Assembly (NCBI GenBank): GCA_023525975.1
Contig: CM042039.1
Coordinates: 11,314,501-11,378,500, forward strand
Origin: Smallanthus sonchifolius
Lineage: Eukaryota > Streptophyta > Magnoliopsida > Asterales > Asteraceae
DNA: 64,000 nt
Direction: 5' to 3'
The first letter of the stretch is position 1. Every line of letters starts with the position of its first letter. A model generated the notes under the pieces. That model saw nothing but the letters and a program-made list of their open reading frames with translations, was not told the origin of the DNA and searched no databases. A program made the position numbers and the translations under genes. This document shows, one piece after another, positions 54,658-64,000 of this stretch.

Positions 54658-55693
54658 CATTTTACTTTTTTTATAGAATCAGTTTAATGTTGGTATTTGC
54701 ATTTGAGTCTATGACACGTTAAAGTGCTAAATGAGTGGATAAGGAAGCATAATTGAGAAGGCACAAAAGTACAGGGGGTTAAAGTGTAAAAATGTCAAAG
54801 TTTTGGAAAAGTGAGTCTGTGTGACATGCGAAGACGGGAAGGAGGATGTTCGCGCCACGCTAGGAAGAGAAAAGGGGCGCATGACTAAATTGTTCTTCGC
54901 GCCACACAAAGAATGGGCCAAGGACTTTCGCGACACGCGAAGGGCCGACGGATCATGAAAAAGCCCTAATTTTCTATTTAAAAGGAATTCAAGCCCTAAG
55001 TCATAATTAACTTTCATTCAGCCGATTTCAGAGCAACTAAGGGCGATTTTCAGAGGCAAGAACAATTCCAAATCATCTATTGAAGCTATGCTCGCGTGTT
55101 TGACAAGCATGTGTGACTAAGCTGCGTGTGACTTCCTCTCGGCGGATGGTTCGTTTAGGTTTTCGTATTTGATTCAGTTGTTCATCTGTTTTAGATTGAT
55201 TAGTTTCTGAAAATAACTGATTGATTGATGTATTGGTTGAGTTTGACAATTTTATCTATGTGTTTTGAGTTTATTTGCTTTACAATCTTGTTCGGGTGAT
55301 GACAAAACTTAGTAGCACGGTTGGGTGACTAAAGTAGATAAATTGATACTGATAAATTAGGTATTTGAATGATTCCGGTTATGACAAACTAGTTGCATAA
55401 GTTTTCTGACAAAGAATCTGTCTTCAATTACTAATTCAATTGAATTTCCAACACTATGTCTATGTGGTGTCTAAACTGAATAACTGGATTGTATGTGAAA
55501 CCTAGAACCTGACGTTTGGGAGGGAGTTGCATCTTTATTTGATCTGTGTTTTTAATTATAATTTTCTAATCTAAGAAATTAATCTTTCCAGTGATTCCCT
55601 GTGGATTCGACAAACCAACTTCCCTATCTACAGTCTAAGGTAGCTAAGGAGTATTTTTATAAATATTTTTGATTGACCTTGACACCGCGATCA
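54658..55693 (+). repeat. Element G 5' LTR, remainder
   Basis: G's LTR resumes after H and ends CCGCGATCA at 55693. It retains about 175 bp (roughly 55502-55676) that are missing from the 3' LTR. Its hairpin motifs are decayed, for example TGTGACATGCGAAG where the 3' LTR has CGCGACACGCGAAG. Confidence 0.85.
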
Positions 55694-55696
55694 AAA

Positions 55697-55714
55697 TGGC
55701 GCCATTGTCGAGGA
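55697..55714 (+). promoter_or_regulatory. Primer-binding site of element G (tRNA-Asp type)
   Basis: TGGCGCCATTGTCGAGGA, three bases after the LTR. It matches the Athila/Tat-style site TGGCGCCGTTGCCGGGGA at 15 of 18 positions. Confidence 0.75.
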
Positions 55715-55874
55715 ATCGGTGTGCTTAGTTTTATTGCTTTAGTTAGTTTATTTTTCTAGTTTAGTTGATTTTGATTCTTTAAAATAAAAACCCCCAAAAA
55801 TATTTTCTTGTATTTTATTTTTAGTTTTATTTTTCGTTCAGAACTACTTGGGTGTGTTACTTGTGCAGGTTCGC

Positions 55875-56607
55875 ATGGACAAGAATTATCATGATGATCA
55901 GTACTACTATGAGCCGTGCAACAACTGTGGCATCACAGGCCATTGGATATAAGATTGCCCAAGGAACAATCAATATGGTGGTGGTTCGGAGTATCAAAGC
56001 TATCATGATAATTACAAACAAGACTACCACCCGAGCAGGCCACCTGAACTAGACAACTATCAGTCTGAACTGGATGCCATCCGGGCGGATATGAAAGAGC
56101 TGGCCAAAGTGGTCCATGAAGTGGTAAAACAATAAGAGAACCAGGCAAAAGCACATCAAGCCTTGATAGATCAAGTTGCCCACTTAACCAAGATTGTTGG
56201 AAACATCATCAAAAAAGTAGGTAAACCTTGTAGTGCAAATGTCCTCAAGTTCTAAAGCCACAAACGGTGAACATCTCAATACTGTAAGTCTCAATTCCCC
56301 ATTTGAATTTCCAGCTTGTGAACAGGCACTCCTTTTACTGCCGGTGGAATACAGTGAATCTGAGTCTAACCTTAATCAGTATCTTATTTCACATAATAAT
56401 TTGAAAACTGAAAATGTGAATAAACCTGTAAAAATCCCCTCTCTAGATGCTATAATCAAACCAGTTTTTAAAGAAAAAGATTCAACACAGGATGAACGAT
56501 GGGAAAATTTTGAAAAGCGTAAAATTAACTCCCTATTCTTAAACATGCTTAAACAAGATCCTGATAATGTTGAATGTTTGAAAGGTTTCAGTACCCATAA
56601 ACGATGA
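55875..56607 (+). pseudogene. gag: Element G gag remnant with zinc knuckle
   Basis: Starts MDKNYHDDQYYYEPCNNCG; the knuckle CNNCGITGHWI is followed by TAA (55950-55952) in place of a sense codon before DCP. The frame then continues with acidic helical sequence (YQSELDAIRADMKELAKVVH) to 56135. Another frame (56233-56607) carries the linker before the protease (FEFPACEQALLLLPVEYSES, a Lys/Glu-rich end). The capsid is absent, so this is only the C-terminal part of an Athila-type Gag. Confidence 0.65.
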
Positions 56608-56647
56608 CAAAAATGTCCCGAATAGGTAAAGAAAAGTGCTAGTGTGA

Positions 56648-57172
56648 ATGCCATGTTCACGGGTACCCTTCCCCCCGAAACTCCAAGATCCATGGGCACC
56701 TATTATTTCAATACAAATAGGTGAACTTAAAATAGATAGAGCTTTGCTGGATCTTGGAGCATCTGTGAGAATAATACCACGGAGTCTGTATGATCAACAT
56801 GACTTTGGTCCATTACAGAGAGTTAACACCACTGTGGTATTGGCTGATCAGACTCCCACACATCCTCGGGGGATTGTACATGATGTGATTATGAAGGTAA
56901 AGGAGTTTTACTACCCAGTGGATTTCTTGGTGTTGGACTGTGTCAAGAACAATGAACCAACAATTATTTTGGGTAGATCGTTCTTGGCCACTGCACAAGC
57001 AGATATTAACTGTGTTGAGGGAACGGTAAGGATGAGGTTTGGGGCTCAGAAAATGAGTCTTAAAATATTCTCAAACTTGCCAAGCCCAAAATCTAACAAA
57101 TGTGGATCACCTGAAAAGGTGAATCACACAGTCGAGAATACTTGTTTTGTAGGTAACAGGTCAGCTGAGTAG
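56648..57172 (+). pseudogene. Element G Athila-type aspartic protease
   Basis: 174 codons: PWAPIISIQIGELKIDRALL, active site LLDLGASVRIIPRSLYD (DLGA is usual in this clade where others have DTGA), LADQTPTHPRGIVHDVIMKV, FLVLDCVKNNEPTIILGRSF and FLATAQADINCVEG. The final motif ILGRSFLATA is characteristic of Athila/Tat proteases. No RT follows: within 250 bp the sequence passes into the 3' non-coding region (motif GACGTTAAAC with GGAGGTAGCC near 57390-57415), so RT, RNase H and integrase have been lost. Confidence 0.82.
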
Positions 57173-59366
57173 AAGGATGCTGAGACTCCGGATAAGGGGA
57201 AGAAAAGGGTCAGAAAGAGAAGGTCGAAAGGGAAAAACTTTCCGGATGCAGAGCAGGAACTCTTTGCTGTGTTTGTTCAAGCATGGAGAAAATTCGATGA
57301 GGAAAGGAACTTAATTGTGGGTAAGGAGGATTGCAAGCATCCCACCCGACCACTATGACATTAGTAAGGTGCACCGCGTCTGGCTGAAGACGTTAAACTT
57401 AGCACTCTTAGGAGGTAGCCTAAGGTATGTTTTAATTTCATGTCTAGTTAAATGAACTTTGCGGGTGTGTTCAATAGAAACACTCACGAGACTAAACTCG
57501 TCCACTCGGGCTTCCGAGGGGTTTAAAGACTTGATGCATACGCTAAATGCATCCGTGATTCCTACGAAAGTGAGTTAGGTTTATCTTTGTTTTTTGTGTT
57601 TTTATGTGCGAACCGGCCAAGTGTGGGGAAGTCCCATGGATTTTCTTGCACATGGGGTGCAATTGGGAGCGTGTGAAATTTTTTGGAGGATTTGGACGAA
57701 AAATAGGATTTTGAGTTGGAAAATTCTTCTATGTATAAAATGGTTCAAAACTTTTTGTGAACACAGGGTCTTCGTGCCACGTGAAGACCCTCCTCCAATC
57801 TTCGCAACACGCGAAAAAGCAAGGTCAAAGGTCGAGTCAACTTTCAAGTCTTCGCGACACGCGAAGATTCTCTCCCTGGTTCTCGCGTCACACGAAGGGA
57901 CCCTGAAACCCTAATTTTTATTATTTTTTATTTTGAGTCGTTCGAGTCCGTCGGGTCTTTTATTTTTCTTTGAATCATTATATTTAGTCGATATGATGCT
58001 TGTGAGTTTGTTTCGAGCTTATTTTGCAGGTGTGGATTTGAATTTCCCGTACTCAATCTCCATTCGGGGGACGATAATCCGACTTTAGCTTGATTCTTTT
58101 TTACAAGGCAACCCGCTTGTATCCATGGAGCATGATCGCGAATGAAATGCTATACGATCGTCTGTCCAGCTAAGTTTTTCTTATTTCCTGTACTTTGTTT
58201 TTGTTTTGAGTCGTTCTTCTTACATTGAGGACAATGCAGAGTTTAAGTGTGGGGAGGGGAGACCTTGTCCAGGTCTAGTTTGAGTCTTTTGTTTGAGTGA
58301 GTTTTGAGTCGTAAAAACACATAAAAATTTTGAAAAATGTCTTTGGATTAGAATGTTTGCAATTAAATGGAAAATGATAGTACAATCAGGAAGTTGCGTG
58401 TGTAATGTAATTGAATAATAAAGATGATCAAACACGTATAATTTGTAACTTCTTTGTAGGTCTAACCGACTTAAGAGCTTAAACATCCTGATAGTGAATC
58501 TAGTTTAAATGGATAATTAAGTCAGGAAGTCTTGTGGGTTCTCATCTTAGGGGTGTCGGTAAGGTCGAAACTGTCAATATAGGGTGATAGGTACCTTTAT
58601 AAACAAGAATTTATAAGTTTTTAAAATTATTTGGCACACTGTTTTCTTTTTATGAAAATAAATCCGAAATTTGGTGGCGTCTGCATTCCATAATCCATCA
58701 TTTAATGAGCTTTAATTAATTAATTTGAGATCTTAGGTTTTACCTACGTGTTACCCTCCGGGATAGTGACTTGGTTGATACACCCATGGACGGGACTTAA
58801 ATGATCAATATTGGATGATTAAATTAGGTTCACGTGTTTCCCTTCGGGATGGTGGCTTGAAGGATACACCTATGTTATGAAGCTTATGTACTTCATTGCT
58901 TAAAAACTGCAGCCTACGTATCATATATCGTGTTCCAGCGTGACTAAAACACCACTGGGTTAGGTTTATTCGTAAGTGTTAATAAAAGCTTGTATCATTC
59001 ATACATCGATCCGTTATCCATTTTAATTTTTAAAACTTATAGATTAGTGTTTATAATGGTAGGAAATCTATACGGTTTAACCCGGGCCTAAACATGACCT
59101 TGAGATGGAATTAGGCTGAGTCGTAGCTTCTGAGTATGAGACCTATAGATAGATTGTTTTTTTGGTAATGTATAATATAGTAGATCACAGAATTGGGGGC
59201 TTGAGAGTCGGTGGTTGGGTTTAATCGGACATAAATACCGATTTTTACGATTAATGTGTTACAAAAATCTGTGCTATGTAAAATGAAAGTATACGTTGCA
59301 AGTTTCCCGGTTATGATTCCATTGCATTATTCTTTTTCAGGAAGAAAAAGGTCAAGTGTGGGGACG
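57173..59366 (+). other. Element G 3' non-coding interior and polypurine tract
   Basis: About 2.2 kb without a credible gene. Recognisable pieces: a short basic tail (57180-57340), four CTTCGCG-type hairpin motifs (57767-57900), an internal purine tract (AAGTGTGGGGAGGGGAGA near 58240), as often seen in Athila/Tat elements, and the terminal tract AAGTGTGGGGACG at 59354-59366 next to the 3' LTR. Confidence 0.65.
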
Positions 59367-60278
59367 TGATGTGAGGTCAAATATCCCGTGTCTAAGAGTC
59401 TATTTTGTATAGTTTTATGCGTTTTACTTTGTTTATAGAGTCTCTTTTATGTTGGTATTTGCATTTGAGTCTATGACAGGTTAAAGTGCTAAATGAGCGG
59501 ATAACGAAGAATAATTGAGAAGGCACGAAAGTACAGGGGGTTAAAGTGTAAAAATGTCAAAGTTTTAGAAAAGTGAGTCTTCGCGACACGCGAAGACCGG
59601 AAGGAGGATGTTCGTGCCACGCGAGGAAGAGAAAAGGGGCGCGCGACTAAATTGTTCTTTGCGCCACGCGAAGAATGGGACAAGGACTTTCGCGACACGC
59701 GAAGGGCCGGCGAATCAGGAAAAAGCCCTAATTTTCTAATTAATAGGAATTCAAGCCCTAAGTCATAATTAACTTTCATTCAGCCGATTTCAGAGTAACA
59801 GAGGCGATTTTCAGAGGCAAGAACAGTTCCAGATCATCTATTGAAGTTATGCTCGTGTGTTTGACAAGCATGCGTGGCTAAGCTACGTGTGGCTTCCTCC
59901 CGACGAATGGTTCGTTTAGGTTTTTGTATTTGATTCAGTTGTTCATCTGTTTTAGATTGATTAGTTTCTGACAATAACTGATTGATTGATGTATTGGTTG
60001 AGTTACATAATTTTATCTATGTGTTTTGAGTTTATTTGCTTTACAATCTTGTTCGGTTGATGACAAATCTTAGTAGCAGGGTTTGGTGACTAAAGTAGAT
60101 AAATTGATACTGATAAATTGGGTATTTGAATGATACTAGTTATGACAAACTAGTTTCATAGGTTTTTTGACAAAGAATCTGTCTTCAATTACTAATTTAA
60201 TTGATTTTCCAACACTATGTCTATGTGGTGTCTAAACTGAATAACTGGATTGTATGTGAAACCTTGAAACCGCAATCA
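59367..60278 (+). repeat. Element G 3' LTR (912 bp, internally deleted)
   Basis: From TGATGTGAGG to CCGCAATCA. Compared with the 5' LTR it lacks about 175 bp near its end, with ACCT at both deletion edges. Hairpins here are well preserved: CTTCGCGACACGCGAAG at 59579-59595, one at 59656-59676 and one at 59687-59705. Confidence 0.85.
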
Positions 60279-60396
60279 GATGCCGCCTTTTGCTATGCCC
60301 ACACCACTACACCCGACCTCACCACTGTCCTCGTCTCCCTTTGTGACCACCGCTACTACCTCCGGCCACCCCTTCGTCCTTGTCTCTACCACTAGC
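60279..60396 (-). repeat. Element F 5' LTR, third part, between G and E
   Basis: Matches 6206-6328 in F's other LTR (for example CACTACACCCGACCTCACC). It ends CTAGC, the likely target duplication of E. The remainder of this LTR should lie beyond E, outside the window. Confidence 0.75.
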
Positions 60397-61945
60397 TGTC
60401 ACACCCCAACCGACGGCGGAAACGTCGGGGCGGGACATGTAGACTGTTCATGAGCACAAGGTTGACTAGATTTCAATATATTAATCATCAAATTTTATTT
60501 CAAACAAATCAAACATAATCAAGTTCTAAAGTACTTAATTGAAATACAAATGGTTCTTCATTTAAGATTAACTAAGTCCAAAGCCTATGTGTAGCAAGCC
60601 TTGATCAAACATTAGCACCTGAAACATGAATAAAATAAGGTCAACTAAAAAGTTGGTGAGCATACACAGGTTTATACATAGGTATTGAATAATTGTAAAT
60701 GATCAAATCCTTACATAACATGATAAAATAAGGCATTTATGGAGAGCAGCTATTGTGTAACCAAAGTACAATCAAACCTTTGTAACTAGCATGCAAAATT
60801 GTGTTGTCGGTAACAATCACCCCAATCTGGGTGGGTTTGTCAGACTCAATAGATCTGTCATTGTTTACCGTCGGATTGAATAGTTAATGATTGCACATAA
60901 AAGTTAGCACACCTAGCACCCAGGCATAAAGCTCAAATTACACACATGAATGTAAAGAGGATTTGTATTTGTGTAGTATGTGTAAATGTAAGCAATAGTT
61001 TGTATAGTGTTCATGTTCCACCCCAAAAATGTAAAAGAGTAAAAGAGGCTATGTAATACTCACCTGAATCAAAGGTGTAGCTAATACGAGATTCTAGGTA
61101 GCAAAATGATCCTTGAAACGCACGACGTTAACCTAAAGTGTATTGCGTGTGATCATGAATTAATAGAGTTTCTAAATTAAAGTCTAGGGTTTCAATGGAT
61201 ATGAGTATAGGGAATTGTACAATGAGTTCGTGTTGAATTATGGAAAAGGATTGTGTAGGTCTTGAATAAAATGAAAATAATTTGAAATGAATAGTTTTAA
61301 AATATTTTTAAATTTAGGGTTTGGATTTGAATAACTAAATCAAATAATTACCGTTTATTCATTCTTGTTACAAAATAATTTAGTTATTCGGTTTATTTAA
61401 GTATAGCCTAAATAACCAAATTTCTTGTTTAAATATAAATAAATAATTGTTACCTTATTTATTTATTTATATAGGTATGTAACTTATTGATTTAGTTATA
61501 AAAATGGTGGACGTATTATATTAATTATGAATTAAGTAAATAATTTTTACTCTATTTATTTATTTATAAAGATGCGTAACTTTGATGTCGTGTAAAATTT
61601 TATTTATGTATAGAGTTTAATGATAAATGTACTTTTAATTTTGAATGTTATAATAAATAAATTTTATTTATTTATTCATTATTTAGAAATAAATATTTGA
61701 TCGTTTTAAATAAAGTTAATATTTTATAAATTTTATAAAATCAATTGTTTTTCATTTGAAAATTTATTTAAATATTTAGATTTTTGTTTTAAAAATACAA
61801 GTTTAACAACTAAATTTGAAATAAAACTGAATTTATATTAAAAATTAATAAATCTAGTTTTATTCTGTTATAAATATTGTAAGGTTTATAAAAAAAATTT
61901 ATAAAATTTTTTTAGAGTTTTTAAAACTGATTTAAAAAAATAAAC

Positions 61946-62172
61946 AGGCCACCCGGTTCGAACCCGGGTCGCTTCCGTGAGAGGGATGCGAGTTACCACC
62001 GGACCAAGGGGTTTTACTTGTCATGTGGTAGGTTTGATTTGATCATAACGTGTTCGAGACAGGGAGCCGGGTCAGCCTATCGCAGGAGACCAAAAAGAAA
62101 GGTGCAAGGCTTGGTCTTGAACCCGCGACCCATTCTGAATGGGGATTATGTTCTAACCGCTGGACCAGGGCA
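61946..62172 (-). other. Two tRNA-like modules in LTR E
   Basis: The first, on the minus strand, has A-box-like TTGGTCCGGTGGTAACTCG and a perfect T-arm (CCCGG, loop GTTCGAA, CCGGG). The second (62105-62172) has TGGTCCAGCGGTTAG and GCGGGTTCAAGACC. Spacings are tRNA-like (about 65 nt each), but acceptor stems do not pair, so they look like relics or SINE heads. They lie about 160 nt apart. Confidence 0.5.
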
Positions 62173-62702
62173 AATGCCTTGACAGAAACCCCCACCCTCT
62201 AATCCTTAAATAAACAAGCAAGTTAATCCCTCCCGTCCCCAATAAACCTGAACCCTAATCCCTAAATTAGTCGAGTTCGCGTACAGGTTCAAGCTCGAGA
62301 TGATGGGGCTTTTGACCAGAGGTTTATGACGACTCTATCAAAGGAAGATTTACCTAGTTTGGCTAAGTGATGATAGACATTGACAGAACTCTGAGGGCGG
62401 TGAGGCGTGGTGCTCGATCGACGACTAGAGGTAGAATGCAGATCCAAACAGGGTCGGGAGATCTTGGGAGGAGCGTCGCGAGTGTGTGTGTGTTTAATTC
62501 GTTAATTTTTTTTCATATAATCGTATGATTTGATTACGGGTATAAAGTTGACAGCCGTAAGCTCTTATCACACATGAATTCGACGGTTTAGAAATGAATT
62601 GGGTCATGTGGTTGTACTAGATACATGCAGGATTGATCGGGGCGTTATTTGCAGGATTGATTACGCTCAAAATCTTTGATTTGGGGTCGGATTAAACACG
62701 CT

Positions 62703-62892
62703 TTTGACTATGCAAAGTCAAACCGTGTTATATTTGAATTAACCGCTCATTTGATCAAATTGGTGTGTTCTTTGGGCCGGGGTGAAGTTGATAATTGATC
62801 CAGAATACAATGTAGGTCCATTCCAATTGGGTTTGATCGATTAATTTCGTGAATTTGCAAGATCTTGGCTTGTTTGACTTTCGAAAGTCAAA
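62703..62892. promoter_or_regulatory. Two inverted W-box pairs in LTR E U3
   Basis: TTTGACT with AGTCAAA arms at 62703-62722 and 62873-62892 (the second reads TTTGACTTTCGAAAGTCAAA, a perfect palindrome). Confidence 0.5.
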
Positions 62893-63097
62893 CAAGATTA
62901 AATAGAGTCAAAATTGAAGGTTTGATGGGTTGAGATTGTTTGAGTCTTTATGAATGGGTTCAAATATAGACGGAGAGGGTTCAAAGGCTAAAGTGAGGGT
63001 TCAAAACTATTAGGAGGGGTTCTTAGGTTTTATTATTTGATTTAATTTTTTTTTTTAATAAAGTTGAAGTTGTTTACTTGATTTATTTAGTGAAATC

Positions 63098-63098
63098 A

Positions 63099-63134
<36 letters not shown>

Positions 63135-63146
63135 GTGTGTGTGTGT
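63098..63146. repeat. TA/TG microsatellite in LTR E
   Basis: A run of TA dinucleotides interrupted by one C, followed by TG repeats, inside LTR E. Confidence 0.9.
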
Positions 63147-63351
63147 TTACAAATGATAAAAATAAGAGATGTAATCTCAGAGTTGGAACTTACATGTTTC
63201 GTTTATAATATGTTAATTTGAAATGTTGAAACCTTAAATTGATACATGTTAAGATCGTAATTAACGTCACATATAGTGTTGAACCGGTACGGGATTGAAA
63301 TGGATTGTAAAATTAAATAAAAATTAGGCCGAAAAAATCTTGGATGTTACA

Positions 63352-64000
63352 GTATCCCCAAGTTGAGGGAATTTCGTCCCGAAATTCGACTGTTGGATGC
63401 TACTAAATCAGGAAAAGATGAGGGTTTGGATCTCAATGAGTTTTGACTGTCGGTTCGAGGAGTATAACTGGTAACAAGATTCAGGTCTGTTTCTCAAATT
63501 TAGGCACGAATGATGCTAGTGGATTTAGTTTTTGAAATGAATTTATGGAAGAAAACTATCGAATAATAATTTGGATTCTAAAGGTGAAATGCATTACTTG
63601 AAATGGATCTGTTGGGAATTTAATGATCAGGTTTGTTAAAGATGTAGTCTAATATGCTCAATAATTATCAGTGGATAAGCGGTTACTGAAACATTGGTCT
63701 AGGTCAAAACTTCACGTGACACGAGCAACGCTACTCCTGATAATATGATAGAGCACTTATATATAGGAAGTACCATCGGCGTATCCACCATGCCCTTGTC
63801 ATATCACATTAGTTTCGTTGTTATATATCACGATAGGTTTTACGTCATAACACACGATAAAATTCACTATGTTTTTCCATGCGTTGATTTTTATAATTAC
63901 GTGTGCACCCGTAATTACTCGAATCACCGCATGGTCCGTATAGATCATTCTGTTGTGTGTGGGTCAAAAAGGGCACAAATTCACTTAGTTCGTGTCTATT
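63352..64000 (-). other. Element E interior, first 649 bp: no gene seen
   Basis: On the minus strand, 63352-63384 has the GGGGATAC purine segment and the TTTCGGGACGAAATTCC motif shared with C. 63385-63430 resembles the last codons of C's pol. Beyond that I find no credible frame. Confidence 0.6.

Larger units (their letters stand above)
41918..60278 (+). mobile_element. Element G: Athila-like non-autonomous Ty3/gypsy element, interrupted by H
   Basis: LTRs begin TGATGTGAGGTCAAAT (41918 and 59367) and end CCGCGATCA or CCGCAATCA (55693 and 60278). The primer site resembles the tRNA-Asp type used by Athila/Tat elements, and a protease of Athila type is present. The interior (55694-59366) lacks RT, RNase H and integrase. 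Flanks GCTGT and GATGC each differ by one base from GCTGC, which is what the homologous F LTR has at this site, consistent with an old 5-bp duplication. Confidence 0.8.
6165..60396 (-). mobile_element. Element F: old long-LTR element with short, nearly non-coding interior, split by nested insertions
   Basis: The visible pieces are 6165-6328 and 24418-24854 (3' LTR), 24855-28132 (interior), then 28133-29022, 40856-41917 and 60279-60396 (5' LTR). The remainder lies outside the window on both sides. Evidence that the pieces belong together: a primer site at 28117-28129 facing an LTR start at 28133, a polypurine tract beside an LTR end at 24854, and matching sequence between 6165-6328 and 41877-41917 plus 60284-60396. 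Added up, the LTR is about 2.5 kb. It resembles a LARD (large non-autonomous derivative) of chromovirus ancestry. Confidence 0.7.
60397..63351 (-). repeat. Element E 3' LTR (2,955 bp)
   Basis: From TGTCACACCCCAACC to GGATGTTACA. It is very AT-rich at 61250-61940. It contains two tRNA-like modules (61946-62012 and 62105-62172), two inverted W-box pairs (62703-62722 and 62873-62892) and a TA/TG microsatellite (63098-63146). Confidence 0.85.
60397..64000 (-). mobile_element. Element E: C-related element, 3' LTR and start of a non-coding interior
   Basis: Minus-strand. The LTR start shares about 35 bp with C's LTR (GACGGCGGAAACGTCGGGGC) and then diverges. Beyond the LTR the GGGACGAAATTCC motif and a few codons resembling the end of C's pol are present. 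However, 63430-64000 contains no integrase or chromodomain, so it is either non-autonomous or heavily rearranged. The rest is outside the window. Confidence 0.75.

Noticed and set aside
61946..62012. Functional tRNA gene
   Set aside because: T-arm and box spacing are good, but the acceptor stem does not pair and the sequence is part of an LTR.

Overview
This window reads as a heterochromatic, retrotransposon-only stretch of a flowering-plant nuclear genome. I found no ordinary host gene and no bacterial, organellar or phage signal. Everything recognisable is an LTR retrotransposon: plant Ty3/gypsy chromoviruses whose polyprotein ends in a chromodomain-like tail (Tekay/Del type), one Athila-like Ty3/gypsy derivative without a polymerase, and one large Ty1/copia element of SIRE type. 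The copia element carries a long extra 3' reading frame with a domain I associate with daisy-family (Asteraceae) genomes, so Asteraceae is my best guess for the host. That guess rests on family resemblance alone.

The layout resolves into eight nested elements, which I call A to H. F is the oldest: a minus-strand element with long LTRs and only about 3.3 kb of nearly non-coding interior (24855-28132). Its left (3') LTR was hit by A (1-6164, minus, cut by the window edge) and by C (6329-24417, minus). C was then hit inside gag by D (12183-20545, plus). F's right (5') LTR was hit by B (29023-40855, minus), by the Athila-like G (41918-60278, plus) and by E (60397 to beyond the window, minus). G was hit in its own left LTR by the copia element H (41971-54652, plus). 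The nests are therefore F>C>D and F>G>H, with A, B and E directly in F. Target duplications support the borders: TTTCC for D, CTTCA for B, TTATG for H, imperfect ones for C and G, and single visible flanks for A and E.

Comparing LTR pairs by eye gives an age order consistent with the nesting: D youngest (about 3 substitutions and one 2-bp indel in 1.58 kb), then C and H (under about 1%), B (a little over 1%), and G much older. D is the only element whose protease, reverse transcriptase, RNase H and integrase active sites all look intact. B, C and H have lost catalytic acidic residues through G-to-A changes, and they also carry in-frame stops or frame breaks.

Four features go beyond routine annotation. 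(1) A and B have a gag split by a roughly 98-bp intron with GT-AG ends that preserves frame, plus an extra coiled-coil, acidic-repeat ORF upstream of gag. (2) H carries about 4.3 kb of former reading frame between RNase H and the 3' LTR. (3) Four unrelated families (C, D, G, H) independently carry arrays of short perfect hairpins in their LTRs. (4) A, B, C and E carry paired, inverted TTGACT (W-box) motifs in U3, and A, B and E carry tRNA-like modules in their LTRs.
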